A DNA stretch of 64,000 nt from positions 31,109,005 through 31,173,004 of the forward strand of contig NC_053414.1 of the NCBI RefSeq assembly GCF_016859285.1, in the 5' to 3' direction. The notes under the pieces were generated by a model that saw only the letters and a list, made by a program, of their open reading frames with translations, ran no database searches and was not told where the DNA came from. The DNA is from Xiphias gladius. Its lineage: Eukaryota > Chordata > Actinopteri > Istiophoriformes > Xiphiidae. Shown here piece by piece: positions 1 through 38,000 of the stretch (within the stretch, counting starts at the first letter, position 1; every line of letters starts with the position of its first letter). Position numbers and translations under genes: made by a program.

Positions 1-1080
1 GTTTTGGTGACCGTGGCCACTGGATGTTGCCGTACAACATTTACATGTCAAATCAGAGTCAAATTGGACAGCATAATTCATCACAGGATAAATGTCTAAA
101 CTCCCGTGCTTTAAAACATGTTGGTGAGAACAACAAAATATTTAATCTGTGGGGTTTTCATTCAGAAAAACCTTGTAAATTTCAATTCATGACACTTTGT
201 TAATACTAGGCTCCATCTGTCATCACAGATGAAACCTGCCAGTTAAGATTATTATCTCTCAAAAGCACTTTTCTTCCATTTAAAAAAAAAATCCCTTAAG
301 TTCTAATTTTTAATTTCAAAACTGCTGTAAAAACCTCTCTGCATACTTGCATGTGGTGCATGCACACGGTGGAGAAACACAGTACAAAACAAAAGAACAG
401 AAAAACGAGAGGACACGAAACAGGAAAACATCTTTTTACCTTTCTGACATCTACAAAAACAATACAGCTAATTCTGATTTGTTTTCTTTTCCAGACTGAA
501 TGAGCTAACTGAATGAACGGCTGATACACAGACCTTTTACCCAACAGATTTTTAGGTATCTCTTTTTTGTTTATTTGTTTGATTTTGTGAAGCTAGTTCA
601 AATATAGGCTGATTTAATGAGTTTCAGTTTAAGGCTTCAGGACTCAAAACAAATGAACAAAAAATATTCTACAGTCTGCATCGTTTCCACTATCTAAAGA
701 TAAATGTGTGAATAAAGTATGCTTTATTACTCCCTGTCCTTTCATGGAAATATGACTATCTCTTTTTTTCAGAGGTCGTATTTGTGTTATTTATTTTTTA
801 CACATCAACACAAATCCGACCTGTGTAGGAAAATATACTTGTCATAGTGGGTGTTTTTGATAGCATTTTGCCCCAGACCACTGTGGGCAAATATATTCAA
901 CACTTATTTTAAGCTCTGAAGTTTCAAAACAAGAACCTCTTATTTCAAGTCTTTTGGCTGCAGGAGGGAATACTCTCAACTTGTTCTTGGGACAAAATGT
1001 CTATTTTCAATCTTTATATCAAGTAGTTACAATTAGCTAGTATTTGTATTGACAATCTAAAAATAATGTCATATTTATCA
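1..1080. other. Non-genic AT-rich stretch
   Basis: I see no exon, RNA gene or recognisable transposon here. Short open frames are AT-rich with no family resemblance. The segment lies downstream of the 3' end of ndufs8, so it is probably intergenic. Confidence 0.5.
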
Positions 1081-1109
1081 GTCACAGGGACCATTTTTCT
1101 AGGTAGGTA

Positions 1110-1290
1110 CTTTTACTTGATAATCAAAGTAAATTTATCTGATAATACATCTGTACTTTGACTTACTGTAAAGAGAAATTTGAATGTTGGACTTTACTTT
1201 TACGTGTAGTGGAGTGTTTCTACAAAGTCTTATTTGTGCTTTTAACTGAAGTAAAGGATCTGAGTTCTTCTTCCACCACTGGGTGTTGCT
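1110..1290 (+). repeat. Fish MITE-like 'tacttttactt' repeat, copy 1
   Basis: The sequence has runs of 'tacttttactt' and 'aagtaaa' and ends in 'cttccaccactgg'. The same signature occurs at 28665-28850 (reverse) and 44764-44950 (forward). It is a short, common, non-coding fish repeat, probably a miniature DNA transposon; the family assignment is inference. Confidence 0.5.
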
Positions 1291-1299
1291 TGCGTGGAG

Positions 1300-2264
1300 T
1301 TCTGTTTTCTAGAAAACACGTATTAACACCAATCTTATTTTAAGTCATTTAATCCACCAGTATTGAATATTAATTGGCTTGTAATAGAACAAACTACACT
1401 AAACAAGTGTAGTCAAGAATTCCTTGAAATTAGTCTTTTTGATTTATTTTTTTAAGAGCACTGGTATCTGGACATGCTGACTTATTTGAAGAAATCTTAT
1501 CAAATGAAAATCACCTACTGTACTGGCAGCCAAATTTGCTTGTATGAAGCAACAGAAAGCTAATTTCTTAAATGTGAGTTACATGTTGGTGGGCATCTTC
1601 CACCACCTTACCCTTGATGCTAATAAGTGATATATACTTGATTCAATTTTTAAATCTGTCTTCAGCCAAAACTAAAGAATCCTTCACATTCTGTGTTTCT
1701 CCCAGAATTTTGTTTATTTTTTTTTTTGTCAGGATGGAAACAGCATGAAGACCATAGAACTATGCAGTGACAAAGAATACAATAACAATAACCCACGCAC
1801 ACTTATGTGGGACATATAATCAAACCAGGATGAAGTCTGCCCCTGCCATCAGTGTACGGCACCAATACTGTCACAGCATGACTAAGTCTGCATGCTTGTT
1901 ATTACAGTCGGACTGTGCAGACACAACCACATGGACCTCACTGAGTTATCACACACTGGTCCATGCTGTCACGCAGACGGCCAGTGTAGTATTCATCATT
2001 CTATGATAAACATGTAATCCAAACAACTCCATGGTAAAAATCAGAAGCACTTCCAAGTATAATAATTATATCAGAAGGGGATGACGCTGGTGTTTGGTTT
2101 GAAACAGAGGATGCATCGTCAAATACAAATCCAACACCTCAAGCACATCCATCACAGCTGAGTCTGTCTTCTTACAGTATGTACAGTATGGACGTTTGTG
2201 TGTGTCAGAGGGGTTATGTTGGTATGTGCTAACTGTACACTGTCCTTATGTGTGTCTGTGGTGA
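1300..2264 (-). other. Probable ndufs8 3' UTR and downstream flank
   Basis: This lies directly 3' of the ndufs8 stop codon on the minus strand. On that strand an AATAAA-like signal occurs near 1709-1714, which would give a 3' UTR of about 550 bases. No other gene is visible. The true poly(A) site is unknown. Confidence 0.35.
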
Positions 2265-12476
<10,212 letters not shown>

Positions 12477-12729
12477 GATATCTTTGACACTGAAACCAAA
12501 CACACAATAACAACGAGGAACAGTTCAAAAATAGTGACTGTATCAATGCATTATCATATATTTATTATTTGAAGCACAAATCGGTCTCTAAATATTTAAG
12601 TAAACAATTCCTCGCTACTCCCAGTTGGCACAAATTAGAAACAGTGTAGAGTTGATTTTGACAAATACTTAAGACACACACACACAGACACAGGTTTATT
12701 CTGTGTATATACTTGATATATACAGACTA

Positions 12730-13075
12730 ATGACAAATTAAAGGAAAAACTAACAAAGTGTCTTAGTGTGATGTTGGCCCACCACATGCCGCCATTGCAG
12801 CTTCAATGCGTCTGGGCATCAAATCTACAAGTCTCTGGAACTTTACTGGAGAGATGAACACCATTCTTCCAAAAGATATTCCCTAACAAAGTGTTTTGGT
12901 GATGGTGGTGTAGAGCGCTGTCTAACATGTCAGTCCAAAATCTCCCACAGGTGTTCAATTGGCTTGAGATCCGGTGATTGCTAAAGCCATAGCATATGAT
13001 TCACATCATTTTCATACTCATTAAACCATTCAGTGACCCCTCGTGCCCTCTGGATGGGGGCACTGTCCTGCCATG
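12730..13075 (-). mobile_element. Tc1-like transposase C-terminal relic, minus strand
   Basis: Read on the minus strand this resembles the last third of a Tc1 transposase: a run like HRARGVTEWF near 13020-13050, then the region corresponding to QSPDL and a HLWEILD-like stretch near 12930-12970, followed by a terminal 'acaaattaaagg'-type end. Frameshifts are present. It abuts, head to head, a different Tc1 fragment on the plus strand starting near 13075. Confidence 0.75.
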
Positions 13076-13690
13076 AGGTCGAAGGAACTACCTGCAGAGC
13101 TCAGAGAGAGGATTGTGTCAAGGCACAGATCTGGGGAAGGCTACAAAAAAATCTGCTGCATTGGAAGTTCCCAAGAGCACAGTGGCCTCCATAGTTCTCC
13201 AATGGAAGAAGTTTGGAACAACCAGGACTCTTCCTAGAGCTGGCCGCCTGGCTGAACTGAGCAATCAGGAGAGGAGGGCCTTGGTGACAGGTGTCCAAGA
13301 ACCCGTTTGTCACTGTGGCTGAGCTCCAGAGATCCTGTGTGGAGATGGGAAAAACTTCCAAAAAGACAACTATCACTGTAGCACACCCCCGATCTGGGCT
13401 TTAGGGCAGAGTGGCCAGATAGAAGCTTCTCCTCAGTGAAAGTTATCCAAAAAAGCACCTAAATGACTAAGACTGTGAGAAACAAGATTCTCTGGTCTGA
13501 TAAAACCAAGATTGAACTATTTAGCCTCAATACTAAGTGTCCTGTCTGGAGGAAACCAGACAGGACACTTAGAATTCGTTGTCTGAATACTTATGTCAAT
13601 GTCATATTTCAGTTTTTTTTAGTAAAATTGCAAAACTTTCTAAGATTCTGTTTTCGCTTTGTGGTTATAGGGTGTTGAGATTTTTTTTTA
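13075..13690 (+). mobile_element. Tc1-like transposase N-terminal relic, plus strand, internally collapsed
   Basis: Frames near 13075-13320 encode the typical Tc1 DNA-binding part (KELPAELRERIVSRHRSGEGYKKI in two joined pieces, then VPKSTVASIVLQWKKFGTT). Around 13455-13555 there is a middle-domain remnant (WSDKTKIELF), then a perfect short inverted repeat (13533-13572), and then the 3' end with 'gaatacttatgtcaatg'. The central and C-terminal catalytic part is missing. It lies between the noncoding first exon and the first coding exon of ndufs8. Confidence 0.85.
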
Positions 13691-14320
13691 AGCACAAAGC
13701 TGCAACATAACAAAATGTGTATGTGTGTGTGTACACACACCATTCCGCCACAACTTTATAACCGGTAACTGTTTTTAATATTGTGGCTGATAGGTGCTGC
13801 GAACGGTGTTTTAACGTTACGGTTTTTGAGTTGCAAACGTTATCCTTATGTCCCTTTATGTTATACGGTCACGTACTGAGGCACAGTAAACTAACTTAAA
13901 TGTAATTTTGACTATAAACTAACCTTGAAGAACGTTAGCGCTAGCACTTAACGCTTCTTCGGTAGCATGACATTGTTCAGTTTGCCAACAATAGCTCGCA
14001 TAGCAAAACACACAAAATACCCCTGTGACCGATCCACTTCTAAGCACACCACACATGTACTATGCACAATAAATGGTCCCTGACTTTGGATTTACTTTGT
14101 GAAGCGTAAAGGTATATTGCTAAACAAAGCTAGCACTGATTAGTAGCCGAGTTAGATCACATACTGTCAAGGACTTTTGCACAAAGGTCGCTTGGGGTGA
14201 ATTAAGGATCATTCTAATCCTTGCAAGATCATATATGAATGATAATAAATTGACTATTTGGTGTGACTTGAATGAACTTTGTAAGAAACTAGATTTTTGA
14301 CTTGAAATAGTTTAAAACTC
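13690..14320. other. First intron of ndufs8 near the promoter
   Basis: Includes a short (TG)n/(AC)n inverted tract near 13715-13740. No exon recognised. It lies between the noncoding first exon and the Tc1 relics. Confidence 0.4.
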
Positions 14321-14322
14321 AC

Positions 14323-14430
14323 CGAAATGTCGCTATTTGGCCTTCTGAACCAGAACAGCGGACGATTTGCGGAACGGACCCTGCGTGTATAGGAAGTTAT
14401 ACAACGTGTTACGTTGGTCGACGTCCGACC
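14323..14430 (-). promoter_or_regulatory. ndufs8: Probable ndufs8 noncoding first exon and promoter
   Basis: On the minus strand a CpG-containing, ATG-free stretch ends in a strong donor (cg|gtgagt at 14323/14322), which can join the acceptor (tttcag) ending at 12490 just upstream of the ndufs8 ATG. CpG content is higher than in the flanks, as in promoters of housekeeping respiratory genes. The transcription start is not determined; a point between 14400 and 14460 is a guess. Confidence 0.5.
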
Positions 14431-14854
14431 GACGAGCCATTTTTTGTTTGCTCGTTTTTGGGTTTTGTTTTTTTCTTCCTTTAATAACAGAAGAGTAATT
14501 TCATGAAGCAATATATAGGGTGAAAAAAAAAAAACAAATTAAGAACACTCAGGGCATTAAAACAAACACATAGGATAGTCAATCAAGAAAAACAGAAATA
14601 TAAATACATATATTGAAAACGGTTCGTTTAAATTTTAGTCTTTCGTTTTCCCTTTCAGAAACCTATATTCACAAATGAGTGGTTATTTGAGTTTTAGTTT
14701 GAAATGCAAAAAATAAAATTGAAATACAAGCCGTTTTTCTTTTCTTCATGGTCAGAAAGGTATGAGCAAAATGTTAAAATAATGGTTTGATTTTCATTTT
14801 CTATTTCATACAACAACAGAAAAAGAAATCAGAAAACAGAAAATAAAAAGGCCC

Positions 14855-14905
14855 GTTTTTGGCTGGATTGCTACAGCGGAAAAAGCCCTATAAACGCAAA
14901 TATCT
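14855..14905 (+). repeat. Short dispersed repeat shared with 53920-53965
   Basis: 'gtttttggctgga' followed by 'gccctataaacgcaa' occurs here on the plus strand and again on the minus strand near 53920-53965. This suggests a terminal fragment of a dispersed fish element of unknown class. Confidence 0.5.
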
Positions 14906-14920
14906 GTAGCTGACTTACGA

Positions 14921-15061
14921 TGTTACATGTCTGAAATTCACATCGTCAATAATGCCCCCCCTGCTAGTATTTCACTAGATATAATAAGAAATCAAATTTT
15001 GTTATCCACATTATATTTTGGTCTGTTTTAGTTTAACAATGTGAATTTCAGACATGTAACA
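14921..15061. mobile_element. 141-bp MITE-like inverted-repeat element
   Basis: A 23-bp perfect terminal inverted repeat: left 'tgttacatgtctgaaattca' (+cat) at 14921-14943, and its exact complement at 15039-15061. The 95-bp interior is AT-rich and non-coding. It sits between the divergent ndufs8 and GPCR genes. Superfamily unknown. Confidence 0.85.
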
Positions 15062-16190
15062 TTCATCTTGGCTTAAAAAAAGGGAATGCAAATCTCAGCA
15101 GCAACTAAATCATCTCCAGCAAATAATGCAGGAATCAAATGCAGTAATGAGTAAGGTACATATTTTTTATACGTATTTTTGGCCAGGAAGGAGGGGAAAA
15201 CACCTGCATCCATGGTCCATTCAATGGTCAGCATTTGAAAACCTAGGAGCAAAGTCACATCTATTATGATATCTCTGACGAATTTATTTAAGCGTTTATT
15301 CTTCATAATATTTACTTCTCCAAGGAATATACTGCTGACGGATGCTGATTACTGAGATGTCAGTTATATAAGGGTTTATTTATTAAGAGACATTTTACCT
15401 GGTCATCAGTGTAAACCAGCCCTGTTAAGCTTAGATACTGCAGTAGAGATAGCAGCGGCAGAAGCGTTGGTGGTTGTAATCCTGGCATAACAATTAAAAT
15501 AGAACTGCACCGCTGATTTAAATGAGAAATAACTCCATCCTTCTGCTACAGTTTAAAAACATATTATTTGACACACAGTATTACTTGAATTTGATTTCTA
15601 ATAGTAACTTATTTTCCTTATTTTGTTGTACAATAATCACATACAGCATAATGATGGTGGTATTAGTTAGTACTAGTAGAAGCTTAATTACACGCATACA
15701 CACAACGTGCGTGAGAGCCATTCTAGCTGAGGTAATGGAGCATGTGAATTTTAATTGAAAAGGGTTTTGATGACACTTCCATCTCAGCTCTCCACTACAA
15801 ACACCTAGTACCAATTGTTGAAGGCTGTGAACTGACAGCTCACCGTAAAAGTAAGTGTAGTGTTTTCTCTATCATATATCATATATTGTCAGTTTGAGTT
15901 TTATATTTAACTCTGTGTCTTCCCTATGCATGAGTAAGCTGCCTTTGTCTGTATGACAAGTCTGTATATTGTCTGTAAGACAAGGACAAAGGTTGGATAT
16001 CATTAGGCATTAACCATCTCATCCTATCTTTTTACATTACATTCAGTTACTGGTAAAAAAAAAAAAAAAAAAGAATACTGCATTGGTGTTAACTAAAACA
16101 CAGTCATCCATTAGCTGTTTTCTCGGTTCTCTGGATTTTCTAACTGTATAATCATGTATATGTTGGTCATATATGTTGGTCATATATATG
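15062..16190. other. Intergenic stretch between ndufs8 and the GPCR gene
   Basis: No exon or transposon recognised. There is a poly(A) tract near 16055-16072. It may contain the GPCR promoter or 5' UTR, but nothing specific is visible. Confidence 0.4.
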
Positions 16191-16192
16191 TA

Positions 16193-16750
16193 TACAGTGG
16201 CATGAAAAAGTTTGGGCACCCCTGATCAAAGTTTTTGTTACTGTGGATAAGTGTGTAGAAGATGAGCTGAAAGGTGAAACATCCTTTTCAACATTCTAAG
16301 CAAGATTAGTGTATTATTTTTGTTACAAACATTTGAAAACCCCAAGAGATTTGAGCTCTCAAATAACTTTTACCGAGGTCTCAGACCTTAATTAGATTGT
16401 TAGGGCTATGGCTTGTTCACAGTCATCATTAGGAAAGGCCAAGTGATGCAGACGTCCAAGCTTGATAAATACTCTGAATCCTCAAACCTTGTCCCAACAA
16501 TCAGCAGCTATGGGCTCCTCTAAGCAGCTGCCCAGCATTCTGAAAATAAAATAATTGATGCCCACAAAGCAGGAAAAGGCTATAAGAAGATAGCAACACA
16601 TTTTCAGGTAGCCCTCTTGCTTAAAGTATTAAAGAAATGTGTCATCTTTAACTTCACACCTTTTGGAAATTAGTTCATCTTCTACTCACTTAACTATTCA
16701 CATTAACAAATTTTGTCCAGGGTTGAAGAAACTTTTTCATGTCACTGTAT
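16193..16750 (+). mobile_element. Internally deleted derivative of the 7256-8425 Tc1 family
   Basis: Ends 'tacagtggcatgaaaaag' and 'ctttttcatgtcactgtata' are inverted repeats. The first ~400 bp parallel the element at 7256 (for example 'agggctatggcttgttcaca', 'cagcagctgcccagca'-type runs and 'ggctataagaagatagcaa'), and the sequence then jumps to the 3' end. The whole transposase body is missing, as in a MITE in the making. It lies just upstream of the GPCR start. Confidence 0.85.
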
Positions 16751-16887
16751 ATTTGCATATAAAAAAATGGTAACTTATTATTTTACTGTGCAAAGGGTAA
16801 CTTATTCCAATTCCTGGTGTCACACAACCTAACGGAACATGTTGGTATAATACCTCAGTCAGCAATACTAGCTTTAGTTTGGTGGAC

Positions 16888-33445
<16,558 letters not shown>

Positions 33446-33562
33446 ACATGTAAGGGGGTCATATATTTCAAGAGGAGAACCCAGCAATGATACATCTCAT
33501 GAACACTTACCAAATATGATATCAAGTCATTTCTTTTTTCTCTTTAACCTTACAGTAAAAAT

Positions 33563-33637
<75 letters not shown>

Positions 33638-33680
33638 ATTTGCTACATTTTGTGATAGATCCAATTTTCAACATTAAATG
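33446..33680 (+). other. Probable 3' UTR of the GPCR gene
   Basis: Follows the GPCR stop codon; includes a (TA)n tract at 33574-33634 and an ATTAAA signal near 33674. The poly(A) site is inferred. Confidence 0.45.
33574..33634. repeat. (TA)n microsatellite
   Basis: About 30 TA units about 130 bases downstream of the GPCR stop codon. Confidence 0.97.
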
Positions 33681-34035
33681 TTCCAACTAAAGTTTTATAA
33701 GAAGTCATCAATGTCTATTCAAATCATAAAGACCCAGTGGAGACACCAGAGCTTTTCTGTTTCTTTCAGCCTGAGATATTTTCATGTTCTGTGTTTCTGA
33801 AACAATTATGTAATCTGAAGTACATAATTCATATGGACTGTATGAACAACATAATGTCAGAGATTCCTTTATGTATGTTTGTCGTAGGTAATAGTCACAC
33901 CTAAACTGTTGTTTTCACCAGACATTTAGTAAACATTTAAACACCTAAATCCATAATTAGAAAACAAAATGCTGACAATCTCCCAATATTCTGAATTCAT
34001 ATTTTACAGTTATTTATATACCACTATGTAGCCCA

Positions 34036-34500
34036 AAAGTAGTTGACTGCTTCTGGGCCCTACTCGTCTCTCACTTCTGCTGTGCTGAGGTCTTTCCCTA
34101 GGCCCTCTGTGAGTGTTGTAAGGGAACAGAAGCTGAAGTCAAACTGCAGCAGGATGCACACTGTGGACCACAAGTGTCCGGTAAGACGCTGGAACAGCTG
34201 GTACAGCGTAAGACAGTGATCGAGCAGCTTTAGCACCAGGCCGTAGCACCGCCAGGAAGGTGAACACTTGTCTCATGTACCGGCTCTGTTCCGTTTCTTT
34301 GCCACCTCTGTCCAACAACAGCCGGTACAGTCCCATGTAAATATATGCAAGGCAAGAGAGTTACATGACATCGCCAGCAAAACGGCCTGCTACTCGAACA
34401 GTAGCTCTCCATAATGCTCATAAGCCAATTCCACTTCAACTTTGTTGAACAGAGCACGAAATGTGGCAATACTTGAAGCTTCATAACTACTGCTTCCTTT
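34036..34500 (-). pseudogene. Decayed protein-coding-like segment, family not recognised
   Basis: On the minus strand three consecutive frames read like one protein broken by a stop and two frameshifts: first a part with FRALFNKVEVELAYEHYG, then MGLYRLLLDRGGKETEQSRY and MRQVFTFLAVLR, then LVLKLLDHCLTLYQLFQRL and LWSTVCILLQFDFSF. Codon use and hydrophobic periodicity look protein-like. No introns are evident, so a processed pseudogene or an unknown transposon gene are both possible. I cannot name it. Confidence 0.4.
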
Positions 34501-34970
34501 ATTACATGTGTCCTACAGTACGTCTAGACTGACAAAGTTCTATTCGCTGCAACGTTTTGACAGGTGAAAAGCTGTTTTTGTAATTCCAGGATTCAAAATC
34601 ACATGGCAGAAAATGGAGGGTTTGGATTGGCTTCGTTGCTATCTGCCCCGCCCCCTCTCTATACATAATGTAAACAGAAAAATTGAAGATTTATTTATTT
34701 TGGATCTGTCCAAATTCTCACAGCTTGTGACAAGATGTCCATTCATTTGTGACTCAGCATTACTCAACTCTCAATATTCCCAGTTCTGTTTGGCTTTACT
34801 CATTAGTCTTCTGTTAAAACCAGTGAGTTATATATTATTATGATTCTATTACTGGCAAAAACACAAATCTATAAATGTAAGTCCTCCAATCACAGATATC
34901 TTTCTTGCTTTCTTTCTTTCTTTTAGTATTCGAAATAGATGGCATCATAAAATGTAATCTTTCATGTCTT
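34500..34970. other. Intergenic stretch without recognised features
   Basis: No exon, RNA gene or transposon recognised, apart from a short pyrimidine-rich '(ctttctttc)' tract near 34905-34925. Confidence 0.4.
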
Positions 34971-34974
34971 TATT

Positions 34975-35160
34975 GAACACACCCATTAAACATTCACACT
35001 GCTGGTGGAAAAAGTAAGTGAACCCTTAGATTGAATAACTGGTCAAACCTCCTCTGGCAGCGATAACCTCATACAAACTCTCTGGTAGCTGAGATTTGAG
35101 ATTGACAGCTTCTGCACGTCACGGTGGCCCTTGTGCATAGTCAGGCCTGCCTCCAGGAAG
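34975..35160 (-). mobile_element. DNA transposon terminal fragment (Tc1-like, tentative)
   Basis: 'gtaagtgaacccttagattg', 'aactggtcaaacctcctctg' and 'gcagcgataacctcatacaa' match the style of terminal regions of common fish Tc1-like elements. No transposase is left. Confidence 0.4.
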
Positions 35161-35639
35161 AAGAACACAATAATGTAATAAAAATGTAGAATACTTACTA
35201 TCTTTGTATCAAGATTAATCTTGCAAATGTTTTTTTATTTCAAAAATGTGTTTCTGTGCATATTCCTATAAAATCAATGAGTTTGCTGTTACGTTACCGT
35301 GCGATACTCACATGAAGTTGCAGGACTGTTTTATCCTTCGGCAGATGATAATCCTGAATCCGTGATTAGCACTGCTCACTTCATTGTTGACATCTACCTG
35401 GTGTTGTTATTGTTGTTATTATCTTTGTGCTGTCATTATCAGTTAAGCGCAACGATTGTTGTTTATGTGCTTTAGTTACAGGTATTTGCATTGACCTGGA
35501 TATGAAGTGTCCGTAGCGAAAAATTATCAAATGTTATTTTCAAATCAGCTAAGCTGGAGCCGTCTACTCTCTTTTCCTCTCCTCTCATCTCTCCTCTTGT
35601 AAGAATAAAAAAATTCACCAGCAGCAGTCATATTTAAGT

Positions 35640-37740
35640 GCATATAGGGGTAAGGTCCAGCTCTCTTAGGTCTGGGCACAAGTATGGTGGCTCAAGAGAG
35701 CAGGTCTGCCACCACGTTCTCTCGGCCTGGGGCCAGCATCTCTGACCAACTGGTGGATCTGTAGTGGTTTGTGTCCTAACCCTGATGATGCCAGCAAGAC
35801 TGTGAGAGCCTGATGGTCAGGCTGCAGTGTGAAATGCTGCCTGACATGCTCAAACACATGCCCGTGCCTCCCATTCGCCCACAGAGTACTTCTGTTCAGC
35901 TGTGGTGAGTAAGCGAGAGGCGAACACAATGTGATGCTTGGTGCAGTGCTGGAGCTGGGACAGCACAGCACCAACTGCTATGTTGGACACATTACAGGTC
36001 AGGATCGTGGGGCTCTCAGGGTCAAAATATGCCAGCCATAGCCACACAGCAGGCAGGAGTCTATGTCCAGGATGAAAGAAGCAAGATAGGTTGAACAGGT
36101 GGGTTCAGGGAGGCGTTACACGGGTCGAGTGGGTTGAGACTGTCAGCAGTCAGGTGAAAACTCACAAAACCAGTGGAGGGCACTGATAAGGTGCACTTGT
36201 CCCCAGTGTGAAATTGTGGCTGGCGAGGACATCGAGCACACTAGTCAAGTGCTTGTCATGAATGGCTGTTGTTAGGCCATGTACCACTATGTCATCCAGG
36301 TAGATGACCACCACCAGGATGCCTACAAATGTGGCGGACATTATTTTCTGGGGCAGAGCTGGGGCAAAATGGCATATCAAAAAACTCCAGCCTGTGTCAC
36401 AGCATGTGTCAGTGGAACTTGTAGGTAGACTTTTTCTTTTTCACCACCAGGTTGGAGAGCCAGGGCGACACGTCCATGCACTCTATTATCCCTGTGTTCA
36501 GCAGCTTCTCCAGTTCAGCAGTTATGTCATCACATAAGTTGAGGGGGCAGGCGGTGCAGAGGTTGGATAACCGGGCACACCTGAGGGTTAAGGAGGGGCT
36601 GCAGGGGCTCGGCTGTAAGTTTGGCTCGGTGAGAGGACAGTTGGAAGGTGAATGAGGTAAGCGCCCTGGCCCAATAGCAAACAAAGAAGGCTATCATGCC
36701 CACCATGCCAGTTTTGGAGTTGCCATAGCCGTACCAATCCTTTGCATCGGTTGTAAGCTTCCGCATGGGGAAGACCCATTGGACCGTGGACACGTTCAGC
36801 AGTGACCATGAAGCCCCTGTATCCAACAGTCGCGGCAAGCACACCCCGTCCAAATCCACTGTGTATGGCTGATTGGCTGGGGAGGAGAGTTCACTCAATG
36901 AATAATTGTCAGCACCAGTGGACCGGGGGAACTTGCTGTTTGAGTGGAAGTAGATGGGGTGGAGCGACCAGAGCAACCTGACAAAGTGATTTTGTTTGCC
37001 ACATGACTGACATTTCTGTCGTTTGGCTGGGCAGTTTGGGCTGCAGGTGGGGTGTGATGAGGAGGCACAATTACCAGTTGTCAGGCATGTTAGTGTGCCC
37101 TGGCACCCAGCAAAATTCACATCTGGGCTGGTCACCTCAGGAGCAGATGGAGCTGGAGCTAGTCCTATGGTCTGCGTCAGTAGCATGGGTGGCTAGGAGA
37201 AAGTAGCTGCTAGCTGAGATGCAAATCCAGCTGCAGATTCAATATGGAATGCTATTTCCACTGCCTTCACTACAGTTAGATTGTCAGGGGAAATCAACAG
37301 TTTTTCTCTGAATTTTGGGTTATTACTATGTTTGGCCAGTTGGTCCCTTATCAGTTCATCCTCCAGAACCCTGAACTTGCAGATGCCTGCCAAGCCCCTC
37401 AAGTTGGCTACACAATGGTGGATTGACTCAGCCATTTGTTGCCAGCGCTGGTGAAAAACAATCTGTCAGAGTATGACATTCAATGTAGCGGCAAAAGACA
37501 ATTTTGTGACACAAGTGGCACATGTAGTAGTGGATCCGAGTGTCCTGAAAATCCACTGTCCCACGCTACCCAAGTTGTGGATGAGAATGGCTTTGTTCTG
37601 CGCTTTGTCGGCATCTGCCAGACCAACAGCTGAACATTTCATAGGATTCTTGCCAGCGGTTCTAGGGGGACTAGCGGTTCACCAGACAGTGCCAAGAAGG
37701 GAGAGAAAGATGGGAATGAAAACTCCATCCTCATAACCAA
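35640..37740 (-). mobile_element. Ty3/Gypsy-like LTR retrotransposon, decayed coding region
   Basis: In transcript order on the minus strand: Gag C-terminal part (37435-37193, CVANLRGLAGICKFRVLEDE); zinc knuckle CQSCGKQNHF (about 37015-36985, last Cys displaced); protease active site LLDTGAS (about 36840); reverse transcriptase pieces with NLVVKKKKS and IYLDDIVVH (YLDD box near 36300-36280); then the RNase H-like GAVLSQLQHC region (about 35970-35935). Multiple frameshifts are present and no integrase was found. The upstream LTR seems to lie at about 37741 onward; no matching 3' LTR was found. Confidence 0.85.
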
Positions 37741-38000
37741 TGTTATGTCTAGGTACTCACAAATTGTGAAGTCTTCAAACACACGTACTTTATTGCCTGC
37801 ACATGTCAACCTAGCTGTAGTATAACAACAACCTCCTGTATGGCCAACTGCCCTAAAAATTGCTGTGTGTTGCAGCAACTACAGCCACGACAGTTGTGGC
37901 TTATATACAACACAGGACATGAAAACTGTGTGCTGAAAGGCATTGCTCAGGCAATCAACTGCTATACTGTTTATAAGTATAGAGGAAATTGGAGAAAATA
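37741..38000 (-). repeat. Putative 5' LTR of the Ty3/Gypsy element (partial bounds)
   Basis: On the minus strand the last bases read '...tagacataaca' followed by 'ttggttatgaggatggag', a plausible primer-binding segment (TGGTTATG...), and then the Gag region. An AATAAA lies about 45 bases before that end ('gcaataaagtacgtg'). The outer boundary is not defined. Confidence 0.45.

Noticed and set aside
1767-2006. 79-codon plus-strand frame
   Set aside because: Lies opposite the ndufs8 3' flank, shows no domain or splice context, and has random composition.
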